A stretch of DNA of 64,000 bases from Acholoe squamosa (taxonomy: Eukaryota; Annelida; Polychaeta; Phyllodocida; Polynoidae), in NCBI GenBank assembly GCA_949317995.1, contig OX439044.1, forward strand, positions 25,988,733 to 26,052,732, written 5' to 3'. The stretch's first letter is position 1. Each line of letters starts with the position of its first letter. Below, piece by piece: positions 33,863 to 45,907 of this stretch. The translations under genes were made by a program, and so were the position numbers. The notes beneath the pieces are model-generated. The model saw only the letters and a program-made list of their open reading frames with translations, was not told the origin of the DNA and did not search any database.

Positions 33863-34226
33863 GTAAGGTATACTAAGTAAGGTATACCGGCAGCAGCAGT
33901 GTGAACCACAGGTTCAGACGTCCAAACTGAAGGCTACAGCTCCCAACTATGGCCATGTTTTACGACTACTGAATAAATCGAAGTAAATATGATAAATAGA
34001 CCTAGTGCCCTCCAGACGTGGGTGTCAGTAACACTGGCAGAGCTGGGACGTGCCGACAACAATACACAGACAAGTCAGACTCACAGCTTAACTCTATTTT
34101 TGAGAGGTTAGTGGACCTCCTGTTCATTGAGAGGAAAGCTGTATGATAATGACAAGGGTGTGGATTTAAGAAAGCACATAGCTGAGGAGAAAGTAAGCAC
34201 TTATTTTGACGTGCGCGCCGATATTA
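33863..34226. other. Non-coding DNA
   Basis: No gene or repeat recognised. Confidence 0.45.
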
Positions 34227-34529
34227 CACTGTAAAAACAGTGTTTAGGGATTAAACACCAGTGTTTAGAAGTTAAACACTTGGTTAAACACTTATTTGTC
34301 CCACTTTTCTCAACACTTCTTAAGTGTTAAACGCGTTTAATTTTAAACGCGTTTAACTAGGAAGTGTTTAACCAAGTGTTTAAATGCTAAACACTTAAAC
34401 ACTTCAGTGTTTAGGTGTTTGAGAATAAGTGTTTAAAAGCTAAACACCTAAACACTTCAAGTGTTTAGATGTTTAAATATTGGTGTTGAGAAAATTTGGT
34501 GTGTATCTTTAAACACCTTTTTTGCAGTG
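34227..34529. mobile_element. MITE of repeated AAGTGTTTA/TAAACACTT words (303 bp)
   Basis: The ends are CACTGTAAAAA on the left and TTTTTTGCAGTG on the right, between TA dinucleotides. The interior is built almost wholly from many direct and inverted copies of AAGTGTTTA, and has a central palindrome AAACGCGTTTAA repeated twice. No ORF. Likely a TA-targeting non-autonomous DNA transposon with dense subterminal repeats. Confidence 0.65.
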
Positions 34530-35574
34530 TAGGTTCATTGTATGTGCCTATAAATCATTATGATAAATGTCAAATCTGATTGGCAAACTCCTAGTCTTGT
34601 CAAACTGTTGAAAAAAAAAAGACACATGACAAGATAATAATAAGTCATGTGAGACTCGCCTGTTGGCTGTTTGTTTGAAGTCTCCATTCAGATCAAGATC
34701 GTAACGATAAAGGATCTAAAAGGTTATGGCTGCATGACCCAACTTTAACGACACTTCTAAATGTTTTTTCTAGTTTCTTACCTCTTTTGACATTCCCTCT
34801 GGGTGTAAACTTTTTGTTATAGAGAAACCCCACACATAATCTCCCCTGTGTGTCTCTTACCTCAGGGTTAATGAGACGACTGAAAGTCCTTGCCCTTTCC
34901 TGTGACCTTTGTTGTGGGTTTCACTGAAACCAATTATTGTACCACCCATGGTGAGTGACTGAGAGTAGTCATACATGTACATGTGTCTCTTTAGAATTGT
35001 ATTATAAAGTCAATCTGACAGGTGTTTACACGATAATTCTATATTTCATTGTTAGTGAATTACAAATATGGAAAAGTGGGCCTAAGAATAGCTTTGATAT
35101 TTTTTTTTCTTAACCCCGTAGCTAACAAGAAATGCGGTCACAAAAACGCCTCCCGCCGTTAATGTCGGTATTCAGTAATTGTCAGTTGCCTCCTGGCAAC
35201 TGACCATTGTTCATTAATGTAGACGTCGCCAGGTTTTGTCCACTGTAGACTTGACCATGGCTTTAGAACCCTTAGACCCTTAGCTCATGAATATTTTGTT
35301 GATTCATAGGATTACAGAGGGACTGGCCTATCCTTTTAATATTGGCAATTAGTGCTAGGACAAAGATAGTCTACCCACCCTACATATAGGCGTGAAAACC
35401 CATGTTAACACTTTAAGGCACTGGTGTCTGTTTTTTATAGGGGTATATATAGGTTAGTGCATAGGTTTTATGATGCATTAATTCACACTGTGGTCCTTAC
35501 AGGGTTAGTAGGACATGGCTCCTTTATCCACCCCCCTCCCCTGCCCACCTCCTCCTAATCAAATACTTATCAAG
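34530..35574. other. Non-coding DNA
   Basis: No gene recognised. An A-run lies at about 34612. Confidence 0.45.
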
Positions 35575-36290
35575 AGTATGGAAAGCCGGTGCCTCATTCT
35601 CTTGCCAATTGCTATTTGCTAATTGCTATTTGCCAATTGCCATTTTTCAATTGGCTCAACCAATGCATCTACATTTCAGCAGTATGGAAGTCCGATGCGC
35701 CATTCTCTTGCCAATTGCTATTTGCCAATTGCCATTTTTCAATTAGTTAGCATTTGATTTGATTACGAAAAGTGTTAGAAAAATGCATTTTAACTATATG
35801 CCCATACATTCCTATAATTCCACAATGAGATTCTTAGAGTATGGAAGGCTGGTGTGCCATTCTCTTGCCAATTGCTATTTGCAAATTGCCATTTGCCAAT
35901 TGGCTCAACCAAGGACGGACGGTGCGCCATGCTCTTGCCAATTGCTATTTGCCAATTGGCTCAACCAATGAGATTATAAGCATATGGAAGGCCGGTGCGT
36001 CATTCTCTTGCCAATTGCTATTTGCCAATTGCCATTTTTCAATTGGCTCAACCAATGCATCTACATTTCAGCAGTATGGAAGTCCGATGCGCCATTCTCT
36101 TGCCAATTGCTATTTGCAAATTGCTCAACCAATGAGATTATAAGCATATGGAAGGCCGGTGCGCCATTCTCTTGCCAATTGCTAATTGCCAATTGCCATT
36201 TTTCAATTAGTTAGCATTTGATTTGATTACGAAAAGTGATAGAAAAATGCATTTTAACTATATGCCCATACATTCCTATAATTCCACTGT
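35575..36290. repeat. Nested tandem repeat array with duplicated 75-bp border block
   Basis: About seven units carry GCCATTCTCTTGCCAATTGC followed by variable numbers of TATTTGCCAATTGC words. Some units carry GGCTCAACCAATGCATCTAC or CAACCAATGAGATTATAAGC. A block of about 75 bp starting AGCATTTGATTTGATTACGA occurs at 35748 and again at 36212. ORFs rich in LANCYLQIA are translations of the repeat, not genes. Confidence 0.85.
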
Positions 36291-36658
36291 ATTAAACTTT
36301 AATATTCAATATAAGAAATTATAGAAATAGCTTTATTAATCTTTATAAAATTTAGATATTTATTTCATCATATAGATATCTTTGAAATTAATCATGAATG
36401 GCAACTGACATCACAGCTATGCTGTGCCTTCTTAGATTTCTTAGCATTTAAATTTCTTAAAAAAATAAGATCATAGGGATCATGCAGGATAATGTAATCC
36501 ACACTTGAGATCTAATGACCAGTTTTGTCACGATGTACATGTACCTCACATGAATTATACGATGTGCGTATATACATGTATAGTATATACATATATAGGT
36601 AGCCCGAAGTGGTCTGTCTCCCTATTCATAATAGACTATCAGCTACAAACCAAACTCT

Positions 36659-36664
<6 letters not shown>
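36291..36664. other. Non-coding DNA
   Basis: AT-rich; nothing recognised. Confidence 0.45.
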
Positions 36665-36714
<50 letters not shown>

Positions 36715-36730
36715 TATCTATATATATATA
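36665..36730. repeat. (AT)n microsatellite
   Basis: AT run with small interruptions next to the following MITE. Confidence 0.9.
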
Positions 36731-36963
36731 CTGTAATCTCCCGCGTAGAAGACGCGTTGCGCGTATAAGACGCACCCCAAACTCAGCACATGCATTTTCG
36801 CGTATAAGACGCACATTTTAATGCTGATATTTGTAAGATAAGTACATTTCTATAGTAAAAGTACCCCTCGTATAAGACGCACCCCAAACTTGAGGAAATA
36901 CTTTAAGACTCAGTAGGGATTTGTTTGGCGTAGAGGACGCGTCTTATACGCGGGAGATTACGG
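36731..36963. mobile_element. MITE, Tc1/mariner-like, 233 bp
   Basis: Left end CTGTAATCTCCCGCGTAGAA and the right end inverted CCGTAATCTCCCGCGTATAA, flanked by TA. The interior repeats the word GTATAAGACGCACCCCAAACT several times. It sits inside an AT microsatellite, so the TA duplication cannot be proved. Confidence 0.7.
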
Positions 36964-39287
36964 TATATATCATTGTACTATCGCGGACTTTGCCATCATG
37001 AAGACAGGATAAAAACACCTAAGTGCATCTGTAAACTGACAGAATGTTATCATGACACCATGCACGAGTATGAATCCATTAGCCTGTAGTAATACCTTAT
37101 TTATTAAGTTTAGACATGCATACTTAGCTGCAGAGGCATGTACGTTTTAGGCTCCATCAAATAACTGACACAATTATAAGCAGATAGCATGTCCCACTAT
37201 GGCAAAAATAAGAGAAGCCGTCTGTACGGTGACATGGTCGATTCAAGTCAGTTTGGCAATATTCCAGATATTCAAAATAGGATCATAGGTCTGGGAGTGG
37301 CTACTGCTACGACCTATAATCCTAAATATAGATTAAAACCACTAAAGTAGATAGCACTGATAGCAAACAATTACTACGGCTATGTCTACATATTCCGGTA
37401 TATGCTATCTCATGGATGTAGCGTACTATATGCATATGGAATAATTACCAAAGTTAACCTTCAATTCTAGAGTTGTCTGAAATAATGAGTATATAAGGAT
37501 ATGCCTCAAGGAAACTGAATTCCTATGGTTGTATATTAGACTTAAATTCAGTGCTTTTAAATACTCAGACAGCCAATCCTATCGTTGGTAATATATATGC
37601 AGCCTGGACAGAGAGTCACACCGTAGGTTGGCTATGCTACTTGTTAAAACTAAAGAGTTAAATCAATTATTAATAAATTATTAGTGAAACAATCAGATCT
37701 TGCTTGTCAGCATGGTCAGTATGGGACACAGGTAGTGTGTGTATACCTGCAGGTAGAAGGGTAACAGGTGTGAGACATGTACATACAGGTGGACGTGAAC
37801 AGGTTGTAGTAGGTAGTAAGGGTGTGTTTATCTGTCTGCATACTCTCACTGTAAACATGGTTACAGATAGCACTAGACATGTCGGTCAGGGAGTCAGCCT
37901 CTCCACATCTCCCTCCTCGCCATATCGGATATAGAGCTACCCCAGACAGGTCTCGCATTATCTCCTCATGCACTAGCAGCTGCTATCGTACCTCAGAGTT
38001 TTAATATGTCAAAGTGCTCGGTGGCATGAATTATAGAAATGGAGTTGAATACACTAGTAGATAGGCCTAACCAAAGATTATTGCAGATGAAGTCATGTAC
38101 GTGTCATCTTGATTTAAGCTTTGGATGTAGTTTGTACGAGCATTGTAGTGACAAGATGTCTGTAAGGAGGGGCAATTTTCAACCGCCACAAGAAGATGTT
38201 CATGTACTAGCAAACCTTCAAAGGGCCAAATGATAGGGAACAGAAGAATCGCATGTACATGCAGGAGCAACCCCTCCATGTGTGTGGCTGCAATGTTGTA
38301 TGCCTGTAGATGCAAAGCCACGCCTCTGCTGTAGGACGTGTCTGGGGGTTGGGCTATTGTAAATATTGACCTGTATATTTGGCCTCCCTTCTCAATATTA
38401 TGTTTCAACATCCAAATCTCAAGGATAAAACTTTATACCCCTAGGGATCAGTGTAAAGGAAACTTACGGGAGGTGCTAAATCTTGCAATCTGTCCTTCTT
38501 TTATTACCCAAGGGATTATTATGTATATCGTTCTTTCTGGGTTCTTTTTCTGACATTCAATTACCTGTCAACTGTCACGAGTATCTATATTTGATTTGAA
38601 ATCACATCAGTCTACTCACCTCTACTTGCAATCATATGCAGGCAAATAGTTGTCGATATTTTTGTACACTGAGGTTTGGGAAAGTTTTGTGCAGATAGTA
38701 AATTTAGAACGCACGTTATCAACGCTTATGTGTTTAAAATCTTTAAATTTGCCTTATCCCTTTGTGGCAGCACTCATCATATAGCAGATTGTTTCCCGAC
38801 CCTGGAGGTATTACACTTGGCAGGTGCCCAAAGTGTGTTCTGAGAACGGACAGGGTCAAACATGTCTGTAATGGTTAAAGAATGATCCTTTTAAAACACA
38901 CACACCTACACTGTGTGTGTTTGTGCAGGTAGAAATAATGATCCAGCTCGGTGATTTACCTCCTGACGCACGGTTACATCATGTGCTTTTATAAGTACCT
39001 GGGAATGGTTCATGTACATCAGATCCAGATTTCCATATGGGACCAGCAACCGATTTCTTTTTTATTGGAGGAACTGAAGTAAATTTCTTTCTTCCTTTAG
39101 GGCTTTCTCTTACCTTATTATTGGAAATGCCCCTGACCCACAACCCAGCATCTCTGTAACACGTCACTATTGGGGTGGATCTGTCCTTTATTTACAAATT
39201 GTAAATCCAGAATACATGATCATCTCTTGTTGCCCTTGTCATAAAGTCATTCTTATACTAATTATTCCATTATTTCTGTCTTTGCAG

Positions 39288-39336
39288 GTATGTATCTTCA
39301 TGCATGGTTGACGGACAGTGGTTAAAATGACCTAAG
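39288..39336 (+). other. Second recursive-splice-like site with possible RS exon
   Basis: A perfect branch-point consensus TACTAAT (around 39257) is followed by a pyrimidine-rich stretch and TTTGCAG ending at 39287, immediately followed by GTATGT. A donor-like AAG/GTAGGA follows at 39337, so a 49-base RS exon is possible. It has the same strand and design as the site at 8294. Confidence 0.45.
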
Positions 39337-39574
39337 GTAGGAGAGGAACACAATGTTATAGCATGCAGTTGAAGGTTTGACATTAATACGTGTTCAAATC
39401 TATGGTAAAATGGTGGAAATTATTGAAGGTCAACATTGTACTGATATGTTGGAATTACAAAAAGAATAATCACTCAATGAGGTTAATATTGAGTGTGTGG
39501 CGAGAGTCTATTGGCCTACATTCCAGAAAAAAGTCACATTATATTCATTTACAGAGTCGGGCTTCCCCAGCCCA

Positions 39575-39736
39575 CTTAAAAAGGTCTATTTCTCCTCTTT
39601 CCTGTCCCCTCGTATGTGTGGTGTACATATGCCCGGGCACCAACACATTCCTCTGTGAAATTGTGTAATGTAGTTATTGCCATGAATATGACCTTAGCTG
39701 TCGAAATGGCATTAACCATCTATTACTCACTCACTC
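39575..39736 (+). repeat. SINE-like repeat, copy B
   Basis: Matches copy A (25977-26141) in order and orientation and has the ACTCACTCACTC tail. Differences are scattered substitutions and short indels. Confidence 0.7.
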
Positions 39737-42700
39737 ATTTATAGAGAGATAATATTAGGCAATAATTGTGGGAGTGTGGTTATAGAAGGTGGGTGAAGCG
39801 CTTCCATTATATATTATGTTAAGGAAATTCGGAGGAAATAGTTCACCATAGACAGATGCTAGCAAAGTGTCTTGTCTTTGGTGTGGTTTGTGTAGGTATT
39901 AGTGACACTCTAGCTCACGCCTACATGGTAGTTTTAAGTTTACATGCATTACGTGCTGGTATGTCATTGAACTAGCTCATCCTAATAATGGGGGTATTGT
40001 TCAGGCGTTTATAACATCGTGAGTTGGAGAACACTTCGAAATTGGTCAGTAGGATACCACCGACCCCGGATACTAACTAAGGCATCATAGAAGTTCTTTG
40101 GGACATGCCGATACATAGAAGTGCCAGTATGTATACGTAGGTAAATCAGACTTGGTCAAATAATGCGGCATGATTGTCACGAACGTGTGTAGGGATGTCC
40201 AGTGATAAGAAAAGTAATGACAATAAGAGATTGAGGCAAACAACGTTGGAGAACGTTGGCTTACTGTAGACAGGTGACCCCCCCCCCAACATCCTCAGGA
40301 TGTGTAAGCTGTATAAACATGTCCTCTTTACCTCTGTATCTTACAATGGAAATAAAGAACGAAAGAAACAGGATCTCAGCAGGCACCTGAGGAATGGTAA
40401 CCCAACCGGAAGTACTTGGCGTCCCCCACGTGACCTGCGCGGTGGGAGGCACCCTGCACCAGGGTGCGCAGATACTAGAGATTACACCTGAGGCAGTGTA
40501 TGCCTACAGCTAGCATGGTTAACTTTTAATAACAGTAGCCAGGCCAGAAAGATCTGCAGTCTATATCATAATCGATAGTTATCCACATTTTCTCCAGAAG
40601 ACTGTCTTGCTAAAAATGTTTATAGGCCTACTATAGGGAAGAACTTGCCCACCAATAACTTATATTATTACCTGTCCATAGCGTCAGTCTATTTAGGAAA
40701 GGGAATGGGGTCTATATGTTAGCTTTGCTTAACAAATAAGTCAAAGTAGATCAATTTAGAACAATACCTGTACATGGAAGCTGCAGAAGGGCAGAGTGCA
40801 GTAGTGCACAGCCTTAAAGGGTAAATTCTCTGACCCATTCTATGACAAAACCTAACAACGAAGACTTCACCTGCGTGCTATACGGCACATGGCTATTGTA
40901 TTATTGACCAATGGGAGGCATCCCTGGCATATACTGCGGAGTCGGGGGCTGAAGGTGTTAGTCATAGTGCCGTCGGGGTCTAATGGCGGCCCCCAGCTGA
41001 TAATGGCTATGTGAGCTATAGGATAGGTCAGAGACTTGAAGTGCCCAGGGCAAACATCGCACACGTAGCTGGGAGGTGTTGGTCGCCATAAGCCAACACA
41101 ACTCCTACTTTACCTCTGACGTGAGGGGATGTAGTTTTACACATGAGTAGCCTTGACAACCATGACATGTCACGGCAACATGAGTTACCATGACAACATA
41201 ACCACGTGACGGCCGTTTGGCCTACCACAGGATTGAGGAAGACAGTGGTCTTGTTGTGCTGTGCTACTACAAGTATAGGGTAGTATAGGAAGGAGGCTTC
41301 AGGGGTGTAAAAAATAGGTAAGCCGATTTATGGGAAATACCAGGTTGCAAGGGTAGGATTGTAGGGATCCTTATGGGATGAGAGGGATCAAAGTCTTCGC
41401 ACTCACTGACGATTTTAGGGTTGCTAATTGAGCATTTCATGGATTTTTGTGCTCGCACACTTTCAACCACGAGGTATGTACTTCTAAGGTGTCTTAAACA
41501 TCGTGCACTGCAGTTAAGACACCTCAAGAACTGCAAGGAACGACAAAGTGATCAGCCATAGGCCCCTACTCATGTATATGCATGTATGTGTCTGTCTATC
41601 ACTTTCGAATCTTAGAAAGGGAAACTGAATATTCTGGGTATGTTGGGTGCTGGTGAAAATAGGGTCAAAAGCACAACTTTTTGTTAGTGAATGAAAACTT
41701 CCCCCAGTTTGTTGCCAGACTCAGAGAACTAACATACATAGTTGGCAAAGTCATATCATGGTTATTCGAACACGAAACATTATTTTTACATCAGTTCACA
41801 TGATTGTAGGATTCAAACCTCTAAGGCTCGCCCTAATCGTATACCAATTCCATATGAGAGTGCTTACCACAGGGAAAAATATTACGTGATTTTTCACCAG
41901 CATTACACAGTACAGTTGAATAAAGAACACTCGTATACCTCATTGCCATAATACATTGGTTTGTGAGTCCATCAAATGCACCCATCGGCAGCAGACCATC
42001 TGTGTAAGCACATCTGACATTTATAGTTTTCCTGACGTGTATACTGAATGGCTCTAGTTATGCCATGTGTGGTATGACGATATTTAGAATGGGATTAGTG
42101 AAATGCGGTAAAAATGCACACAAACAAGATAAAATGACATCAGGCAATGCAATGTCATTATCTAGTCGATCGATGTGACCAAATTGAGATGCTACCATTC
42201 AGGTATATTGAGATTTGAGAAAGTAGTCATGGAGACGATTGTTCAGTTTGAAGATACATTTTAGCCTTTGACTTCAATGAGAATTCCATTAGCTAGTGAA
42301 ATTTTGTCTTGAGCAGATCGTGAGCAGCTACATCTCTAGGCTACAAGTATGAGTCAAAGGTCTGTGTCAGTTCATGGTAGACTTACCTCCTTGTGTATCT
42401 AGGTGTAACATCAGTGTGTGTTATCATACCTAGGGGGCGCTACCAGGGGGCACTTGACATCCACATACCTGTGGGCAAGGGGTTGTCTGTACGTGTCTGG
42501 GTGGACCTCCCATTGGAGTGGAGTTTGTGAAGCAGATATTTTCAGGTTTTCTTTGAATCAATCAGCCCATGATACAATCTATCGAAAGCGTTCACTCTCT
42601 TTTACAGAATGCCACTTTTCCCCCCTTTTTGTACACCCCCTCCCCCCCCCAGGTGTGACGTACTTCATGGATCGGCCCTTAGTTAGTGCATGGTTGCCTG

Positions 42701-43948
42701 GTGAATATCAATATCAGCACACTGTCCATGGTATACATACAAATTCGCTCAGCAGATGATGAATCATTACAAGCACGGTTCGCTGTAACAAAAAGAAAAT
42801 GTGCATAAAACCTTGCCAAGATTATATTGCAAGTGCATTAATACACGAACCATCCTCTACGTAGGCTTCTGCAATATACATACGAGAATTTGGCACAAAA
42901 AGAGAGGATCCTATCATCATTACAAACCCTTCCATATGAGGACAGAGGTCGGTTAGTGTTTGGAGCCTCATCTGCAGTATTATCACGGGTCATACAGTGG
43001 CAGCAGTATGTTTCTTCTATGTACATGTTTTACCATATCTAACCCTTCTTTTTCTATTCTATGAAGATCTATCTGACCCTTGGGGCCGTTGTTGGACCTA
43101 CCTATATATAGGGAAAATAAGTCATATGGTTTTTCTATCGAATTATTTCTTTTTCCTTCTACCTCTTGTTATGACCCGGTTCCTGTAGCTGGTTCCTCCG
43201 AGCAGGTCAGACACAATGCGTGGGTGTGAGCTGCTCGGTATGATGAGAGGTCGAGCACCAGCGATGTACTATCTCCTCCACATGTGTCCTTCAGCCTTGT
43301 TTTCTTTCTGCTGGTTCTTGGAGGGTGGCTCCAGCAATAGGCATCCCACAGAAGCAGGAATGTTGGCAGGCTAGGCACCAGCAAATATTTTGATGGCCCA
43401 CATTGGCCTTCTGGGCCAGATTTTTTCGCGCCCAGCTCAAAGTTCTGACATGTTTTATACCTGAGTCTCCTTATCTCATACTCAGTATAAACAAACCTCT
43501 ATGTATACGCCAGCAATTGCCATCTTTTTCTGGGATGCCTTTTAGCATTAAATCCGTGTATTGGTTTTCTGATAACCCCTGTCCGATAATATCTTCTATT
43601 GACGCCAATACATCCTTGTTAAGGCGAGGCTATCCAGCTCTGCAAATGCATAATGGGACTAAATGTACGTATATTACATAGTTATAGGGTGGAGAATACA
43701 AGTGTTTACGGTTTGGGCTCTTATTTAGATCAAGGCAGCGTTGAGTTTCCTGGACTCCCTCAATTCTATAAAAGGAATTATCTTTTCATATTTTTATCTG
43801 ACGTAATATCGATATGCATAAACTAGGGTGCATGTACATATATGTATGAATCGTGCAACACTGACAATTGAATAACTTATTGTTTGCGATCTAGATAGGC
43901 CCATATGACGTAAAAGCCCAGTGACCAGGCCAATACCAACTGATACTA

Positions 43949-44288
43949 CAGAGGCGTAGGAAGCAAATCTTCATTGGGGGGGCCCGGCGAGGGCACCATC
44001 GCAACTACCTTGAATTGTAGGCTGATGCTTGATGGCGTCTTTATATGCGTATTTAGAATTCATATAGAAAAGTGATTTTTGGTAAATTTTGGATCTGACT
44101 TTAGGCTCAGACCCCCATTCTCCCTATGACATCACCATAATAATCTAATTTTTAGCTTCTTTTCCATTGTGTTAATGAGTTCTTGGAAAATATTGGGGGG
44201 GGGGGGTCCCAGACATACTCAGGCCCCACCTCCTTCATGATTGGGGGGGGGGCAGGCCCCCCTGGCCCCCCCTTTTCCTACGCCCCTG
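43949..44288. mobile_element. MITE, CAGGGGCGTAGG family, copy 3 (340 bp)
   Basis: Starts CAGAGGCGTAGGAAGC and ends CCTACGCCCCTG, flanked by a 5-bp repeat TACTA (43944-43948, 44289-44293). Inverted relative to copy 2. It ends only about 50 bases before the Polinton target duplication. Confidence 0.8.
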
Positions 44289-44341
44289 TACTATAGATCC
44301 ATCTTAATTTCATGTTGAGAACGACAGTTCCTGTAGTAAAT

Positions 44342-44347
44342 CTTAGG
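44342..44347. repeat. Target-site duplication, left copy (CTTAGG)
   Basis: Identical to 62768-62773. Six base pairs is the usual Polinton duplication length. Confidence 0.95.
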
Positions 44348-44664
44348 AGTAGTATATACATGCAAACTGAGCGCAATGGATTAGCTACTAACTAGGTCAT
44401 GACCTACTGGTAGACCGGAAGTGACCTAGTTTCAACCAATCAGAGGGCTGGATTTGACAGGAAGTGACGTCATAAGGTCATGACCTAGTTTTTTCGACCA
44501 ATCAGAGAGCTGGATTCCATTTGACCTAGTGACCTGACCTAGTTACATAAATTAAAAGAATTGCGCAATACCTAGAGCTGACCTACTTGCAAACCGGAAG
44601 TGACCTACTAACCTACTTGCAAAAACGTATGACCTACGTATGAGGGTGCATTGCGCAATGCTTG
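44348..44664. repeat. Polinton left TIR (core 317 bp)
   Basis: Matches the inverse of 62451-62767 with about seven mismatches, mostly transitions. Weaker similarity continues inward to ATTTACGCAATACTT (44704). The repeat contains CCGGAAGTGAC at about 44415 and 44594, AGGAAGTGACGTCA (44459-44472), two CCAAT boxes in a duplicated ACCAATCAGAG phrase, and ATTGCGCAAT (C/EBP-type) at about 44560 and 44650. Confidence 0.95.
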
Positions 44665-44750
44665 TAAGAATTTACACAATGTTCTGATGCAATACTTTTA
44701 TGGATTTACGCAATACTTATGACTCATGCATTAAAATAAAACACAACTCA

Positions 44751-44756
44751 TTTATT
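44751..44756 (-). terminator. Poly(A) signal for the leftward genes
   Basis: AATAAA on the minus strand, about 26 bases beyond the stop of the leftmost ORF and inside the TIR-proximal DNA. Confidence 0.5.
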
Positions 44757-44781
44757 TCACATAACAGATTATATTTTTTTA

Positions 44782-45654
44782 TTAGACACAATATTTACAG
44801 ATGAAGACAGATTTTCCATTTCCGGGGCGTGCACATATACTACAAAAACATTTGTTGTGTGTGAATTTACTTGCTTGATACCAGCTTTGGCCAGTAAGAC
44901 TTGTTTTCCATGTGTTGTGGAAACAATAACTGTTAAGTTTGGCTATGTTAGATATAGCATGCTCGAACAAAGCCTGGGCCAGGAAGTAAGTTTGACTGTT
45001 TTTGGGTCCAGGTAAAAGACCAGATAAAAAACCATCCTTAAAGTTTACCTCAAAGGAGAAATGATTTTTCACTCCAGGTATACTTAAGGCATGAAGTTCC
45101 AGAGAGACCTGCAGACATGTGAAACAAATAGTTTTAGCAATAGCAGATACTTCCAGTTTACAATTACACTGACAAAACACTCCTACTATGGGATTACATT
45201 CTAACTCTTGGAGAGTAAGAGCAAACTTTCTTACACTTCCTAAAGTGTACCTTGTGTAGTGTCTTGGGCAGCCAGGTTCAGTGTGCAATTGATATACTCC
45301 TATACACCAATCATGCATTATCAAGTTAACTTTTTTCACTCGACAATAGTACATGCAGTTTCTGTAGGCGTCCCAAAAAGCTGAAGAGAAATATTTGTAC
45401 ATTTTAACGCTAGTTATACAGTGGTCAACAGTGTCTGGTTCAGCTCCTCTAAAATAACCAATGTTTTCTGCAGGTATTATTTCCCAAAAGAAATTCTCTG
45501 AACATCCACATGCTACAGAACTTATATCATTGTCAGGTGTTATAGAAGAAGCTTGATTATATGAAGCAACACTTTGTAAAACTGGACGCATGTAATAGTC
45601 ATAAGGTGGAGTTTCTGTGGTTTGCTCCACAAGCATAGCTTCTAAACTTTCCAT
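44782..45654 (-). CDS. Cys-rich orphan protein of the Polinton (290 aa)
   Basis: ATG at 45654 has a good context (AACATGG). The product is rich in Cys (over 20) and ends in CFCSICARPGNGKSVFICKYCV, two CxxC pairs that look like a zinc ribbon. Other Cys pairs (VACGCSE, FCQCNC, CFTC) suggest further metal sites. I recognise no family. It is the last gene of the left arm, downstream of the polymerase and separated from it by the 81-bp palindromic array, which may hold its promoter. Possible roles are early regulator or host-interaction protein; this is only inference from position. Confidence 0.6.
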   Translation of the reverse strand: MESLEAMLVEQTTETPPYDYYMRPVLQSVASYNQASSITPDNDISSVACGCSENFFWEIIPAENIGYFRGAEPDTVDHCITSVKMYKYFSSAFWDAYRNCMYYCRVKKVNLIMHDWCIGVYQLHTEPGCPRHYTRYTLGSVRKFALTLQELECNPIVGVFCQCNCKLEVSAIAKTICFTCLQVSLELHALSIPGVKNHFSFEVNFKDGFLSGLLPGPKNSQTYFLAQALFEHAISNIAKLNSYCFHNTWKTSLTGQSWYQASKFTHNKCFCSICARPGNGKSVFICKYCV

Positions 45655-45907
45655 GTTAAAATGGTTGCTTAAATCTAACCAGATACTAATAGTCTGGTGA
45701 ACGTGACGCTATGAGTTAAGAAATCTGGTACCACTTTTTTTCTGTTCCAACTTAATTTCTTCAGCGCCGGATTTTTTATTTTTTTGTCGTGAACATGTAC
45801 AGCGTTCACTTTTGTGAAAAGTTTTTTTTATTTTTTGGGTGATACAGTTCACTTTTCTTACTTTTTTATTAGTTTTTTTTCATGATACAGTACACATTTT
45901 TTTTATT

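Larger units (their letters stand above)
36964..43948. other. Non-coding DNA, intron-like
   Basis: Apart from SINE-like copy B and the recursive-splice-like site (listed separately), no gene is recognised. ORFs here are short and lack domains. C-runs occur at about 40278 and 42640. Confidence 0.4.

Noticed and set aside
35759-36214. Overlapping ORFs rich in LANCYLQIA
   Set aside because: They follow the tandem repeat units, not coding constraint.
42630-42665. Pyrimidine tract plus CAG/GTGTGA, a third recursive-splice candidate
   Set aside because: The donor half is a poor match and the tract is a simple C-run.
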